From Eubacteriales bacterium (GTDB lineage: Bacteria; Bacillota; Clostridia; Lachnospirales; Lachnospiraceae): a stretch of 64,000 nt of DNA. Location of the stretch: positions 1-64,000 of the forward strand of contig JAUNJF010000006.1 of NCBI GenBank assembly GCA_030533405.1, in the 5' to 3' direction. A program made the translations under genes and the position numbers. The notes below the pieces were generated by a model. The model did no database searches. It had not been told where the DNA came from and worked only from the letters and a program-made list of their open reading frames with translations. This document shows positions 1-9,268 of this stretch, one piece after another (the stretch's first letter is position 1; each line of letters starts with the position of its first letter).

Positions 1-1
1 T

Positions 2-1303
<1,302 letters not shown>

Positions 1304-1329
1304 TAACAAATATATTTTAATAGAATTGT

Positions 1330-1366
1330 AAGACCGACAGGAAATCCTGTCGGTCTTATTTTTTAT
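1330..1366 (+). terminator. Rho-independent terminator of guaB
   Basis: A 12-bp perfect stem (AAGACCGACAGG paired with CCTGTCGGTCTT) with an AAAT loop is followed by ATTTTTTA. It begins 26 bases after the guaB stop. Confidence 0.93.
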
Positions 1367-1463
1367 AGGAAATTCCTCGAATTTCCTATAGGTATCGCCC
1401 ACAAGGTCCGAGACAATATTCGAACATACGCCGCTTTGCGGCTAGCGTGCAAAGCAAGCTTTG
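1364..1463. repeat. palindrome-rich intergenic element
   Basis: Three inverted repeats lie back to back: TATAGGAAATTC/GAATTTCCTATA with a 3-nt centre (1364-1390), GCCGC-TTT-GCGGC (1430-1442) and CAAAGC-AA-GCTTTG (1450-1463). It lies between the guaB terminator and the 3' end of the minus-strand gene. A hairpin of similar design (GGAAAGT...ACTTTCC followed by TATGGT) occurs at 6277-6311. I infer a dispersed extragenic repeat of the genome; the copy number cannot be judged from this window. Confidence 0.5.
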
Positions 1464-1465
1464 TT

Positions 1466-2305
1466 CTATTCAGCATGCAATTTGTTATGCCATTTGATTG
1501 CCTCTTGTCGATACTGATTGGCAATTTGCATGAGCTCGTTATATTGTGTTTTGGCGCTTTCGAGCATGCTGGACATATGATCATATTCCTTTTTACGTTC
1601 TTGTAGTAATTGATCTCTTATTGAGAGCTTTGATTGTAAAGAAAGGATTTCTTGGTTTAATCGTTCGATTTGCTGGTTGTTTTCCTGTGTGTTTGCTGAG
1701 ATCTCCTTTTGACATTGCTGAAGCATAGCTTCTAGCTCTTGTTTATGTTGTTGACATTGTGATATTGAAAAATCTCTGGAACTACCGATTGGTGTTGCTG
1801 AAAAGGAGGAATCCATTAATATAAATTTATGAGAAAAATCATCATATATACTTATGAGCAATACTTCGCTTAATGGAGTGAGGGAAATCTTCGGGAGTGT
1901 TTTGTAAGTATCTGGTATGATAAAATGAATGTTATTAGTGAATATGGCATTACATTTTATAGAATAGCTGTTATCGAATGGATTTTTCATGATATAAAAT
2001 AAGAATAACTGCTTTTGAAATGTTGTCAGAACAGGATAATAGTAAGTAGAAATGGTTTCGTCCTCTGATGTAAAGAGTGATTGATTTTCGGTTATGTTTT
2101 TTACGATGATTTCCTGTTTATCATTTATATAGGAATAATAAACATTTCCATTATAAAGCGTCTGCGTTAAATCACTGAAGTAGTCGGATGCAAGCGTAAT
2201 AGGGCGACTAAACGTTTCACCTTTTTTCTTTCGTAATATGATATGATTTTCTGATGCGTAAAAAAGAAGACTTGTGCCTTGGTTTGTTTCAAAGAGTGTT
2301 CCCAT
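1466..2305 (-). CDS. unrecognised protein with C-terminal coiled coil
   Basis: 279 aa; no family recognised. The start is the ATG at 2305 (MGTLFETNQG), preceded by AAGGAC at good spacing; an upstream in-frame ATG at 2359 would add a lysine/tyrosine-rich tail without a ribosome site. Residues 1-180 are rich in short beta-like segments with aromatic and charged alternation and no signal peptide or membrane span. Residues about 185-279 are a long Gln/Glu-rich heptad-like coiled coil (HKQELEAMLQQCQKEI, then EILSLQSKLSIRDQLL). It is transcribed divergently from the Cys-rich gene at 2392, with 86 bp between starts, suggesting shared control. A structural, perhaps spore-related, role is only a guess from the general context. 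Confidence 0.7.
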   Translation of the reverse strand: MGTLFETNQGTSLLFYASENHIILRKKKGETFSRPITLASDYFSDLTQTLYNGNVYYSYINDKQEIIVKNITENQSLFTSEDETISTYYYPVLTTFQKQLFLFYIMKNPFDNSYSIKCNAIFTNNIHFIIPDTYKTLPKISLTPLSEVLLISIYDDFSHKFILMDSSFSATPIGSSRDFSISQCQQHKQELEAMLQQCQKEISANTQENNQQIERLNQEILSLQSKLSIRDQLLQERKKEYDHMSSMLESAKTQYNELMQIANQYRQEAIKWHNKLHAE

Positions 2306-2391
2306 AATAAAGTCCTTGTTTTTTTTATTCTTATGGTAGCAATAAAAAAAATAGAACATATTATGTAGTAAATAAAAAAAGGATTTTTGTT

Positions 2392-3378
2392 ATGGCCAAG
2401 TGTAAATGTGGAGGACGACCGAGAATTGTTAGCAATGTTGTACAGAGTATCAAATGCGGTGGAGAATGTAGGGATTTTTGTTCGAATCCGGCATGTGGCG
2501 ATGCAGATGTGTTAAGTATTCAGGCTCCATTGATTTTTGATGAAATTGGTATTAATTTGTGTGCGAATTTTCCGTTAGGTGTTGATATTGCAACAACGTA
2601 TCCAACAGTTACCAATGCTTCCATTAAGGTTTTGAATGCAACATATACGTATGGGACAGATAATGTGTTGATTGAGTCGATTACAGGTCGTCAAAATTGT
2701 TATGTCGTTACACTTTCTAACATTACTTTACAGTTTGCTGTAAATTTGTATGATGCAGCCTGCCGATTGGTTGCAACCATTTATCCGACAGCAGTGTTTT
2801 TACCATCGGACACAACAGCACCAACATATGATGAAGATACCAATCCAACATCTGTGGAGTTGGAATTATTCGCTCCGTATGGTTTTTCTTATACAGCAGG
2901 AGGAGCGACTCCGCAACCGGTGATTAATTTTGTTGGCTTTTTAGATACAAATAATTTTACCCGTCAGGGGATTAATCTTTCTGCTATGGCTAAAATTTTA
3001 GATTTTTCTACAGATGACAGTGAGGTCACTGTTGGAGTAACATTAGTGCTTCAAAGCTTGTATTTTGTAGGTTATAAAGTGAATAGTGCTGGTAAGATTG
3101 AAGTACCAAAGGGAAGCATTATGTCACCAGATAATACAGATTGTATGCGTTTTGTGGCAGGAGATTTATTGGATTTAGAGATTAAACCTTTAAATCTTGA
3201 AGAAGATATATATTATAAGAAACCATGTAAAAAGGTTAGTACTTGTGCAAGCGGAAATTGTGGAACAAATGCTGAGGACGATACGGTTGTGATTCCAGGC
3301 TTGGTTACGGGGACAACAGAGGAGGAAGAACCAGCTCAAAATCCAGAACCAGATCCAACACCAGATCAAGGTGTTTGA
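2392..3378 (+). CDS. unrecognised Cys-rich N-terminal, acidic-tail protein
   Basis: 328 aa; start supported by AAAAGGA 8 bases upstream. The first 40 residues carry a cysteine cluster (KCKCGG, KCGGECRDFCSNPACG), compatible with metal binding or disulfide cross-linking. The middle is Thr/Val/Asn-rich and looks all-beta (NASIKVLNATYTYG and similar), there are two further Cys groups near residues 280-292, and the last 35 residues are a low-complexity Glu/Pro/Asp tail (EEEEPAQNPEPDPTPDQ). There is no signal peptide, no sortase motif and no membrane span. A leaderless, cysteine-rich, beta-rich protein would fit a spore-coat or exosporium component, but I do not recognise the family and this remains a hypothesis. 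Divergent from the coiled-coil gene at 1466-2305. Confidence 0.7.
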   Translation: MAKCKCGGRPRIVSNVVQSIKCGGECRDFCSNPACGDADVLSIQAPLIFDEIGINLCANFPLGVDIATTYPTVTNASIKVLNATYTYGTDNVLIESITGRQNCYVVTLSNITLQFAVNLYDAACRLVATIYPTAVFLPSDTTAPTYDEDTNPTSVELELFAPYGFSYTAGGATPQPVINFVGFLDTNNFTRQGINLSAMAKILDFSTDDSEVTVGVTLVLQSLYFVGYKVNSAGKIEVPKGSIMSPDNTDCMRFVAGDLLDLEIKPLNLEEDIYYKKPCKKVSTCASGNCGTNAEDDTVVIPGLVTGTTEEEEPAQNPEPDPTPDQGV

Positions 3379-3402
3379 ATTAAACTTGGTTATTTGAGAT
3401 AG

Positions 3403-3448
3403 AAATCGAGTGGGTCCTACCTGCTCGATTTTAAATTTTGTGTTTTTT
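3403..3448 (+). terminator. probable terminator after the Cys-rich gene
   Basis: AAATCGAG pairs with CTCGATTT (3403-3410/3424-3431), extendable through GU and GC pairs, then TAAATTTTGTGTTTTTTTT. The U-rich tract is interrupted. Confidence 0.65.
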
Positions 3449-3452
3449 TTAC

Positions 3453-3481
3453 TTGTTTATATGCGTATCGTTTCGTATAAT
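3453..3481 (+). promoter_or_regulatory. sigma-A promoter of pyrF operon
   Basis: TTGTTT (3453-3458), a 17-bp spacer and TATAAT (3476-3481), 70 bp before pyrF. No attenuator or PyrR-like hairpin is visible in the short leader. Confidence 0.8.
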
Positions 3482-3550
3482 GGAAAAAGAGTAAATAGGA
3501 ATGGAAAGTCCTGTTTTGTAAATCGTAAATGATGCATTTAGGAGGATATT

Positions 3551-4477
3551 ATGATTAACACATTAGTAAAAAAGATTTCTGATTTGAACGCACCAGTTGT
3601 AGTTGGTTTGGATCCAATGTTAAATTATGTTCCGGATCATATTAAAAAAGCTGCTTTTGACCAGTTCGGTGAAACTTTGGAGGGGGCTGCAGAAGCGATT
3701 TGGCAGTTTAACAAGGCAATTGTTGATGCAGTATATGATTTGATTCCTGCTGTAAAGCCACAGATTGCGATGTATGAGCAGTTTGGTATTCCTGGACTTG
3801 TTGCATTTGAAAAGACTTGTGCTTATTGTAAGGAAAAAGGATTGGTTGTGATTGGTGATATCAAGCGTGGAGATATTGGTTCTACTTCCACAGCTTATGC
3901 CGTAGGTCATATTGGAAAAGTACAGGTGGGTAGTAATACATTTTCAGGTTTTTCAGAGGATTTTGTAACGGTAAATCCGTATCTTGGTACCGATGGTGTA
4001 AAACCATTTGTAGATGTTTGTAAAGAAAACAATAAGGGTATTTTTGTTTTGGTAAAGACATCAAATCCTTCTTCAGGAGAATTTCAGGATCAATTAGTTG
4101 ATGGAACACCTCTTTATGAACTGGTTGCGAAAAAGGTCGTAGAGTGGGGCGAAGATTGTATGGGTGATACATACAGTAATGTTGGATGTGTTGTAGGAGC
4201 AACCTATCCTGAGATGGGAAAAGTACTTCGTAAGTTAATGCCTAAGACATATATTTTGGTTCCTGGATATGGTGCACAGGGTGGTAAGGCAGAGGACTTA
4301 GTACACTATTTCAATGCAGATGGTTTGGGAGCAATTGTAAATTCTTCTCGTGGTATCATTGCTGCATATAAGCAGGAAAAATATGCGCAGTTTGGTGCAG
4401 AGAATTTTGCGGATGCATCACGTCAGGCAGTGAAAGATATGATTGAAGATATTACAGGAGCAATTGCAAGAAAGTAA
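3551..4477 (+). CDS. pyrF: orotidine 5'-phosphate decarboxylase (subfamily 2)
   Basis: Decarboxylates OMP to UMP, the last step of de novo pyrimidine synthesis. 308 aa, the length of the long bacterial PyrF type 2 family. Motifs: substrate loop VVGLDPMLNYVP near residue 18, and the catalytic Asp/Lys motif GDIKRGDIGST at residues 102-112, followed by the phosphate-binding PGYGAQGG segment near 239. Ribosome site AGGAGG 9 bases before the ATG. First gene of a pyrF-pyrK-pyrD operon; the next start lies 16 bases after its stop. Confidence 0.97.
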   Translation: MINTLVKKISDLNAPVVVGLDPMLNYVPDHIKKAAFDQFGETLEGAAEAIWQFNKAIVDAVYDLIPAVKPQIAMYEQFGIPGLVAFEKTCAYCKEKGLVVIGDIKRGDIGSTSTAYAVGHIGKVQVGSNTFSGFSEDFVTVNPYLGTDGVKPFVDVCKENNKGIFVLVKTSNPSSGEFQDQLVDGTPLYELVAKKVVEWGEDCMGDTYSNVGCVVGATYPEMGKVLRKLMPKTYILVPGYGAQGGKAEDLVHYFNADGLGAIVNSSRGIIAAYKQEKYAQFGAENFADASRQAVKDMIEDITGAIARK

Positions 4478-4493
4478 TCAGAAGAAAAGAGGG

Positions 4494-5264
4494 ATGGTAG
4501 TGAGTTCAGTTAAAGTGTCAGCGACAGTAAGAAGACAGGATCAGCTTGCCAGTGATGTGTTTAGTCTTGTGTTATACGCACCAGAAATTGCAAAAGAAGC
4601 AAAGGCAGGACAGTTTGTATCAGTTTATAGCAAGAATGGAGCAAATCTTTTACCAAGACCAATTAGTCTTTGTGAGATAGATGCGACAGAAGGAACGATT
4701 CGTTTGGTATATCGTGTAGTGGGAAAAGGAACAACAGAGTTTTCTCATATGGTTGCAGGTGACACCGTAGATGTCATGGGACCACTTGGAAATGGATTTA
4801 CAAAAAAGGATAAAAAAGCCATTTTGATTGGTGGAGGAATTGGAATTCCACCGATGTTGCAGCTTGCAAAGGAATTAAAGTGTGAAAAGGATATCGTAAT
4901 CGGTTTTCGTGATGAAACCTTCCTGTTAGAAGATTTAAATGCGCAGGGTGAAGTCTATATTGCAAGTGAAGATGGTAAGAATGGCGTACAGGGTAATGTA
5001 TTAGATGCTATTCGCGAGTATAATTTGAAAGCGGATATTATTTATGCATGTGGTCCGACGCCTATGCTTCGTGCGATTAAAGAGTATGCGATGATGCATC
5101 ATATGGAGGCACAGTTATCATTAGAGGAAAAGATGGCTTGTGGAATTGGTGCTTGTTTGGCATGTGTATGCAAATCTAACGAAGTGGATTCACATAGTCA
5201 TGTTAAGAATAAGAGAATTTGCAAAGATGGTCCGGTATTTGATGCACAGGAGGTGGAATTATAA
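4494..5264 (+). CDS. pyrK: dihydroorotate dehydrogenase B, electron-transfer subunit
   Basis: FAD and [2Fe-2S] subunit that passes electrons from PyrD to NAD+ in class 1B DHODH. 256 aa from the ATG at 4494 (MVVSSVKVSA), which follows AGAGGG; the frame is open to 4443 but that would overlap pyrF with no ribosome site. Features: flavin-binding RPIS at residues 55-58, the Gly-rich nucleotide motif IGGGIGIPPML near 119, ACGPTPMLRAI near 180, and cluster cysteines C216, C221, C224 and C243. The stop shares one base with the pyrD start, so the two subunits are translationally coupled. Confidence 0.96.
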   Translation: MVVSSVKVSATVRRQDQLASDVFSLVLYAPEIAKEAKAGQFVSVYSKNGANLLPRPISLCEIDATEGTIRLVYRVVGKGTTEFSHMVAGDTVDVMGPLGNGFTKKDKKAILIGGGIGIPPMLQLAKELKCEKDIVIGFRDETFLLEDLNAQGEVYIASEDGKNGVQGNVLDAIREYNLKADIIYACGPTPMLRAIKEYAMMHHMEAQLSLEEKMACGIGACLACVCKSNEVDSHSHVKNKRICKDGPVFDAQEVEL

Positions 5265-6166
5265 TGAATCTTTCAGTGAATATTGCAGGCGTTGAATTTA
5301 AAAATCCAGTAACCGTTGCATCCGGAACATTTGGCTCAGGCGCAGAGTATGGTGATTTTGTGGATTTGAATCGTTTGGGCGCTGTGACAACAAAGGGCGT
5401 TGCCAATATACCATGGGCTGGTAATCCAACACCACGTATTGCGGAAACTTATGGTGGTATGATGAATGCAGTTGGCTTACAAAATCCAGGAATAGATGTT
5501 TTTTGTAATAGAGATATTCCATTTTTGCAACAATATGATACCAATATTATTGTAAATGTATGTGGAAAATCCGAAGCGGATTATGTAGAGGTCGTAGAGC
5601 GTTTGGCAGATGAGAACGTTGATTTATTGGAAATTAATGTGTCATGTCCAAACGTGAAAGAGGGTGGTATTGCATTTGGACAAGACCCTAGGGCACTGGA
5701 GCAGATTACGAAGGCTGTTAAGGCAAAAGCAAAGCAACCGATTATTATGAAGTTAAGTCCGAATGTAACGGATATCACTGCTATGGCAAAAGCCGCAGAG
5801 GCAGGTGGTGCAGATGCACTTTCATTGATTAATACACTGACAGGAATGAAGATTGATATCAACCGAAGAAATTTTGCGGTGGCAAATAAGACTGGCGGTG
5901 TATCTGGTCCAGCAATTAAACCGATTGCAGTACGTATGGTATATCAGGTTGCAAATGCAGTGAATTTACCAATTATTGGAATGGGTGGTATCATGAATTA
6001 TGAGGATGCAATCGAATTTATGATGGCAGGTGCTACTGTTGTTTCGGTGGGAACCGCAAATTTCCATAATCCATATACTACGATAGAAATCATTGAAGGT
6101 ATGGAACGCTTTATGAAAGAAAAAGGAATTGAAGATATTAATGAGATTATTGGATGTGTGAAATAA
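5264..6166 (+). CDS. pyrD: dihydroorotate dehydrogenase, catalytic subunit (class 1B)
   Basis: FMN subunit that oxidises dihydroorotate to orotate together with PyrK. 300 aa. Conserved N-terminus with VASGTFGSG and the active-site loop NVSCPNVKEGG, catalytic Cys near residue 128 (Cys is the class 1 base), then GMGGIMNYEDA and the phosphate loop near residue 245. GGAGGTGG ribosome site inside the end of pyrK. pyrE, often next in clostridial operons, is absent here: the operon ends at a hairpin and the next gene is convergent. Confidence 0.97.
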   Translation: MNLSVNIAGVEFKNPVTVASGTFGSGAEYGDFVDLNRLGAVTTKGVANIPWAGNPTPRIAETYGGMMNAVGLQNPGIDVFCNRDIPFLQQYDTNIIVNVCGKSEADYVEVVERLADENVDLLEINVSCPNVKEGGIAFGQDPRALEQITKAVKAKAKQPIIMKLSPNVTDITAMAKAAEAGGADALSLINTLTGMKIDINRRNFAVANKTGGVSGPAIKPIAVRMVYQVANAVNLPIIGMGGIMNYEDAIEFMMAGATVVSVGTANFHNPYTTIEIIEGMERFMKEKGIEDINEIIGCVK

Positions 6167-6218
6167 TGCATTCAGGAACAGGAACGATTTAGATGTTTTC
6201 ATTTCGGAATACCTTAAT

Positions 6219-6268
6219 GAAAAAAAGCGAGTTATTTTACAAGAATAAGTGTAAAATAACTCGCTTCT
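6219..6268. terminator. bidirectional terminator between pyrD and the DUF1846 gene
   Basis: A 16-bp perfect stem (6225-6240 with 6251-6266; AAGCGAGTTATTTTAC arm) with a 10-nt loop. The minus-strand side ends in a run of six U, ideal for the DUF1846 gene; the plus-strand side has only CTTTG, so termination for pyrD is likely weaker. Confidence 0.85.
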
Positions 6269-6276
6269 TTGTTGTG

Positions 6277-6311
6277 GGAAAGTTCTTTTGACTTTCCTAT
6301 GGTGCATGACC
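6277..6311. repeat. hairpin element resembling the 1364 repeat
   Basis: GGAAAGT/ACTTTCC inverted repeat (6277-6283/6291-6297) followed by TATGGT, then GGT...ACC. Layout and some bases match the first palindrome of the element at 1364-1400. It sits in the 3' flank of a minus-strand gene, as the other copy does. Confidence 0.4.
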
Positions 6312-6321
6312 ATGTTATATG

Positions 6322-7797
6322 TTACAGATTGGTTTTGTTTTCATAAACTGCTTCGTTTGTTACTTCAATACCAAGCTTTTTAAATGTAGTCATATCTACA
6401 GAAGAAAGGATAACGGTTGTATGTAATTGACAACCAATTAATTTTGGTAATTGTTCTAATGCTAATTTAGCTGTAGCATCGGTTGCTGCGCACATAGAAA
6501 GCGCAATCAGTACTTCGTCTGTATGAAGTCTTGGATTTTTGCTTCCTAAAAATTCTGTCTTTAAGTGCTGAATTGGTTCAATAAAGGTAGGAGAGATTAG
6601 ATGCTTTTCATCATCAATTCCACCTAATACTTTGATAGCATTTAACAATACAGCAGAAGATGCTCCAAGTAAATCGCTTGTTTTTCCAGTTACAATCGTT
6701 CCGTCAGGAAGTTCGAGTGCAGCAGCAGGAGCACCATTTTTCTCAGCAAGCTCGTTTGCAGCTGGAACAACAGGACGATCATTTGTTGTGATTTTAGCCT
6801 GTTTTAATAAGAGCTCTTGCTTGTATACTTCGTCTTTGGTTGCTTCGTCCTTTACCAAACGATTCATAGACTGATAATATCTGCGAATAATCTCCTGATT
6901 AGAAGCTTCTTTACATACGTCATCATCGATAATGCATTTTCCAGCCATGTTAACTCCCATGTCAGTAGGTGACTGATATGGACAATAGCCAAAGATTCCT
7001 TCAAACATTGCTGCAAGTACAGGATAAATCTCGATATCACGATTATAGTTTACTGTTGTTTCGCCGTATGCTTCTAAATGGAATGGGTCAATCATATTAA
7101 CATCATTTAAATCAGCAGTCGCAGCCTCGTATGCGAGGTTTACTGGATGTTTTAATGGGATGTTCCAAATAGGAAATGTTTCGAATTTTGCATAACCTGC
7201 TTTTTGACCGCGTTTGTTTTCGTGATAGAGCTGTGAAAGACAGGTTGCCATTTTACCACTTCCAGGTCCAGGAGCAGTCACAATAACAAGTGGACGAGAT
7301 GTTTCAACATAATCATTTTTTCCATATCCTTCATCACTTACAATATGACTAATATTGTTTGGATAGCCATCGATTGGATAATGGAAATATACGTTGATTC
7401 CCATATGCTCTAATTTTGTTTTGAAAATATCAGCAGATGTTTGACCAGTGTAGCGTGTGATGACAACACTACTAACAAACAATCCTTTTTCGCGATATAC
7501 ACGAATTAAACGTAACACATCTTCGTCATATGTAATACCTAAATCGTGACGAACTTTGTTCTTTTCAATATCTGCAGCATTAATAGAAATAATCATTTCT
7601 GCCTGATCTGCTAACTGTAATAACATTTGTAATTTACTGTCTGGTGCGAATCCAGGAAGAACACGAGATGCATGGTAATCATCAAATAATTTGCCACCGA
7701 ATTCCAAATATAATTTTGAACCAAATTGTCCGATTCGTTCACGAATGTGCTCAGATTGCATCGTAAGGTATTTCTGATTATCAAAACCTATTTTCAT
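6322..7797 (-). CDS. DUF1846 domain-containing protein
   Basis: 491 aa, the usual length of this conserved Firmicute family; biochemical role not established to my knowledge. Recognised by its N-terminus (KIGFDNQKYLTMQSEHI) and blocks such as GFAPDSKLQMLLQLADQA and VTAPGPGSGKMATCLSQLYH, which looks like a nucleotide or phosphate-binding Gly-rich loop (near residue 173). No signal peptide or membrane span, so cytosolic. Ribosome site AGAAGGGAAAA upstream of ATG at 7797. Monocistronic: the downstream terminator is at 6219-6268 and the upstream gene purE is divergent. Confidence 0.9.
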   Translation of the reverse strand: MKIGFDNQKYLTMQSEHIRERIGQFGSKLYLEFGGKLFDDYHASRVLPGFAPDSKLQMLLQLADQAEMIISINAADIEKNKVRHDLGITYDEDVLRLIRVYREKGLFVSSVVITRYTGQTSADIFKTKLEHMGINVYFHYPIDGYPNNISHIVSDEGYGKNDYVETSRPLVIVTAPGPGSGKMATCLSQLYHENKRGQKAGYAKFETFPIWNIPLKHPVNLAYEAATADLNDVNMIDPFHLEAYGETTVNYNRDIEIYPVLAAMFEGIFGYCPYQSPTDMGVNMAGKCIIDDDVCKEASNQEIIRRYYQSMNRLVKDEATKDEVYKQELLLKQAKITTNDRPVVPAANELAEKNGAPAAALELPDGTIVTGKTSDLLGASSAVLLNAIKVLGGIDDEKHLISPTFIEPIQHLKTEFLGSKNPRLHTDEVLIALSMCAATDATAKLALEQLPKLIGCQLHTTVILSSVDMTTFKKLGIEVTNEAVYENKTNL

Positions 7798-8103
7798 TGT
7801 TTAAATTTTCCCTTCTGTGTATTTTTATTCATTTTTGTACGTTCGATTAGTTCTTTTTTGGTGCAACGTATTTGCACCCATAGTTATTATTAGTTTATCA
7901 CATAATGATTTGAAAATCACTATAATTTTAAAAAAGATGTAGCATTAATTGCATCGTTTGTATGATTGGGTTGTATGATGTCTGATTGGAAGCAAAACCT
8001 TAGACTTGTGACGAAATAAGAAATATGATATGATAAGCAAAGAATGCATATGGAGTCAAATATGCGCTGTATATTAGATTACAAAAAAGGAAGGTAATTG
8101 TAC
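7798..8103. other. 306-bp divergent intergenic region with two palindromes
   Basis: Lies between the DUF1846 start (-) and purE start (+). It holds the purE promoter (8006-8034) and two inverted repeats on the DUF1846 side: GGTGCAA-CGTAT-TTGCACC (7860-7878) and TGATTT-GA-AAATCA (7907-7920). Neither has a terminator-like U run in the direction of a gene end, so operator or 5'-leader structure is more likely. No purine riboswitch core was seen. Confidence 0.55.
8006..8034 (+). promoter_or_regulatory. sigma-A promoter of purE
   Basis: TTGTGA (8006-8011), 17-bp spacer, TATGAT (8029-8034), 70 bp before the start codon. Confidence 0.75.
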
Positions 8104-8592
8104 ATGAAAACAGCAATTATTATGGGTTCTACAAGTGATTTAGCGAAAGTAGAGCCAGCAGTTTCTATTTTGAAAGAGTATGGTGTAGAAGTAAATGTAA
8201 GATGTTTATCTGCACATAGAGCACATGCAGGATTATCTGCATTTATTGAAGAGTGCAATCATGATGGAACAGAAGTGATTATTGCTGCAGCAGGTATGGC
8301 AGCAGCGTTGCCAGGAGTTGTAGCATCTCAGACTGTACTTCCTGTTATTGGTGTTCCTTTGTCTGGTTCTGTATTGGATGGTACAGATGCTTTAATGTCA
8401 ATTGTTCAGATGCCACCAGGAATTCCAGTTGCAACTGTAGCAATTAACGGAAGCAAGAATGCTGCATATTTAGCATTGCAGATTATGGCAAACAAAAATG
8501 ACGCGCTTAAAACTAAATTATTAGAGGATCGTCAAAATATGGAAAAAGCAGCCATGAAAGCAAATGAAGAAGTAATTGAAAAATTCAAATAA
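8104..8592 (+). CDS. purE: N5-carboxyaminoimidazole ribonucleotide mutase (PurE class I)
   Basis: Converts N5-CAIR to CAIR in de novo purine synthesis. 162 aa, normal length. Motifs: GSTSDLAK phosphate-binding loop at the N-terminus, RCLSAHRAH (catalytic His region), AAAGMAAALPGVVASQT and VIGVPLSG. The ATG at 8104 is preferred over the TTG at 8098 because AAGGAAGG sits 9 bases before the ATG and only 3 before the TTG. It stands alone; purC is 2.3 kb away on the other strand and purK is not in the window. Confidence 0.96.
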   Translation: MKTAIIMGSTSDLAKVEPAVSILKEYGVEVNVRCLSAHRAHAGLSAFIEECNHDGTEVIIAAAGMAAALPGVVASQTVLPVIGVPLSGSVLDGTDALMSIVQMPPGIPVATVAINGSKNAAYLALQIMANKNDALKTKLLEDRQNMEKAAMKANEEVIEKFK

Positions 8593-8595
8593 TAT

Positions 8596-8676
8596 GAAGC
8601 AGGCGTTAATGACGCCTGCTTAATAATGATATTATTGTTATGATGTGAAAAGAGTGCATAGGCACTCTTTATTTTT
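8596..8676 (+). terminator. tandem hairpins after purE
   Basis: Hairpin 1 GCAGGCG-TTAATGA-CGCCTGC (about 8598-8620) has no U run. Hairpin 2 AAAGAGTGC-ATAG-GCACTCTTT followed by ATTTTTGG (about 8649-8676) is a good terminator and overlaps the last codons of the convergent cotJC. Confidence 0.75.
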
Positions 8677-9268
8677 GGTCAAAGGACGGATTGATAAAGT
8701 AATAATTATGCTCGTTTAATTTGTCTTTTGTCATTTCTAACGCTTCTCCAAAACGTTGAAAATGAACAATTTCTCTTGCGCGTAAAAATTTTAGTGGTGC
8801 ACATACATCAGGATCATCAATCACGCGAAGTAGATTATCATATACAGTTCGAGCTTTTTGCTCTGCTGCTAAATCCTCGTAAAGATCTGTGAGTGCATCT
8901 CCCTTGGATTGGAATTCTAAAGATGTAAAGGGAACTCCAGCTGCAGCTTGTGGAAATAGACCTTTTGTATGGTCAATATAATAAGCATCAAATCCAGCAG
9001 TTTTTACCTGTTCTTCTGTTAAATCTCGTGTTAATTGATAGACCATAGCACAAATCATTTCCATATGATTGAGTTCTTCGACCCCAATGTCTGTTAGAAG
9101 TCCACCAACTTTTTTGTATGGCATGGAATAGCGTTGTGCCAAATAACGCATGCTGGCAGAAAGTTCTCCATCTGGACCACCGTATTGACTAATAATTAAT
9201 TTTGCAATATTGGGATTTGTGTTTTTGATTTTGATTGGAAATTGTAATCGTTTTTCGTATGCAAACAT
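8669..9268 (-). CDS. cotJC: spore coat protein CotJC (manganese-catalase fold)
   Basis: 199-aa coat protein of the Mn-catalase family. The ATG at 9268 (MFAYEKRLQFP) is chosen because GGAAGGAG lies just upstream and it overlaps the stop of the preceding gene (TAATG). Diiron/dimanganese-type ligand motifs are kept: EELNHMEMICAM around residue 70 and AREIVHFQRFGEAL near 165. Some clostridial CotJC-type proteins have been described as spore catalases; activity here is inferred. Second gene of a two-gene cotJ operon, expected to be expressed in the mother cell. Confidence 0.94.
   Translation of the reverse strand: MFAYEKRLQFPIKIKNTNPNIAKLIISQYGGPDGELSASMRYLAQRYSMPYKKVGGLLTDIGVEELNHMEMICAMVYQLTRDLTEEQVKTAGFDAYYIDHTKGLFPQAAAGVPFTSLEFQSKGDALTDLYEDLAAEQKARTVYDNLLRVIDDPDVCAPLKFLRAREIVHFQRFGEALEMTKDKLNEHNYYFINPSFDQK

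Noticed and set aside
1363-1584. Minus-strand 73-aa open frame
   Set aside because: It overlaps the coiled-coil gene in another frame and reads through the palindromic element; no ribosome site.
3482-3550. PyrR-type attenuator ahead of pyrF
   Set aside because: The leader is too short and no anti-terminator/terminator pair is visible.
7860-7878. Rho-independent terminator
   Set aside because: The U run precedes the hairpin on the plus strand and becomes an A run on the minus strand; no gene ends there.
8041-8103. Purine riboswitch ahead of purE
   Set aside because: The leader is only about 60 nt and lacks the conserved three-way junction sequences.
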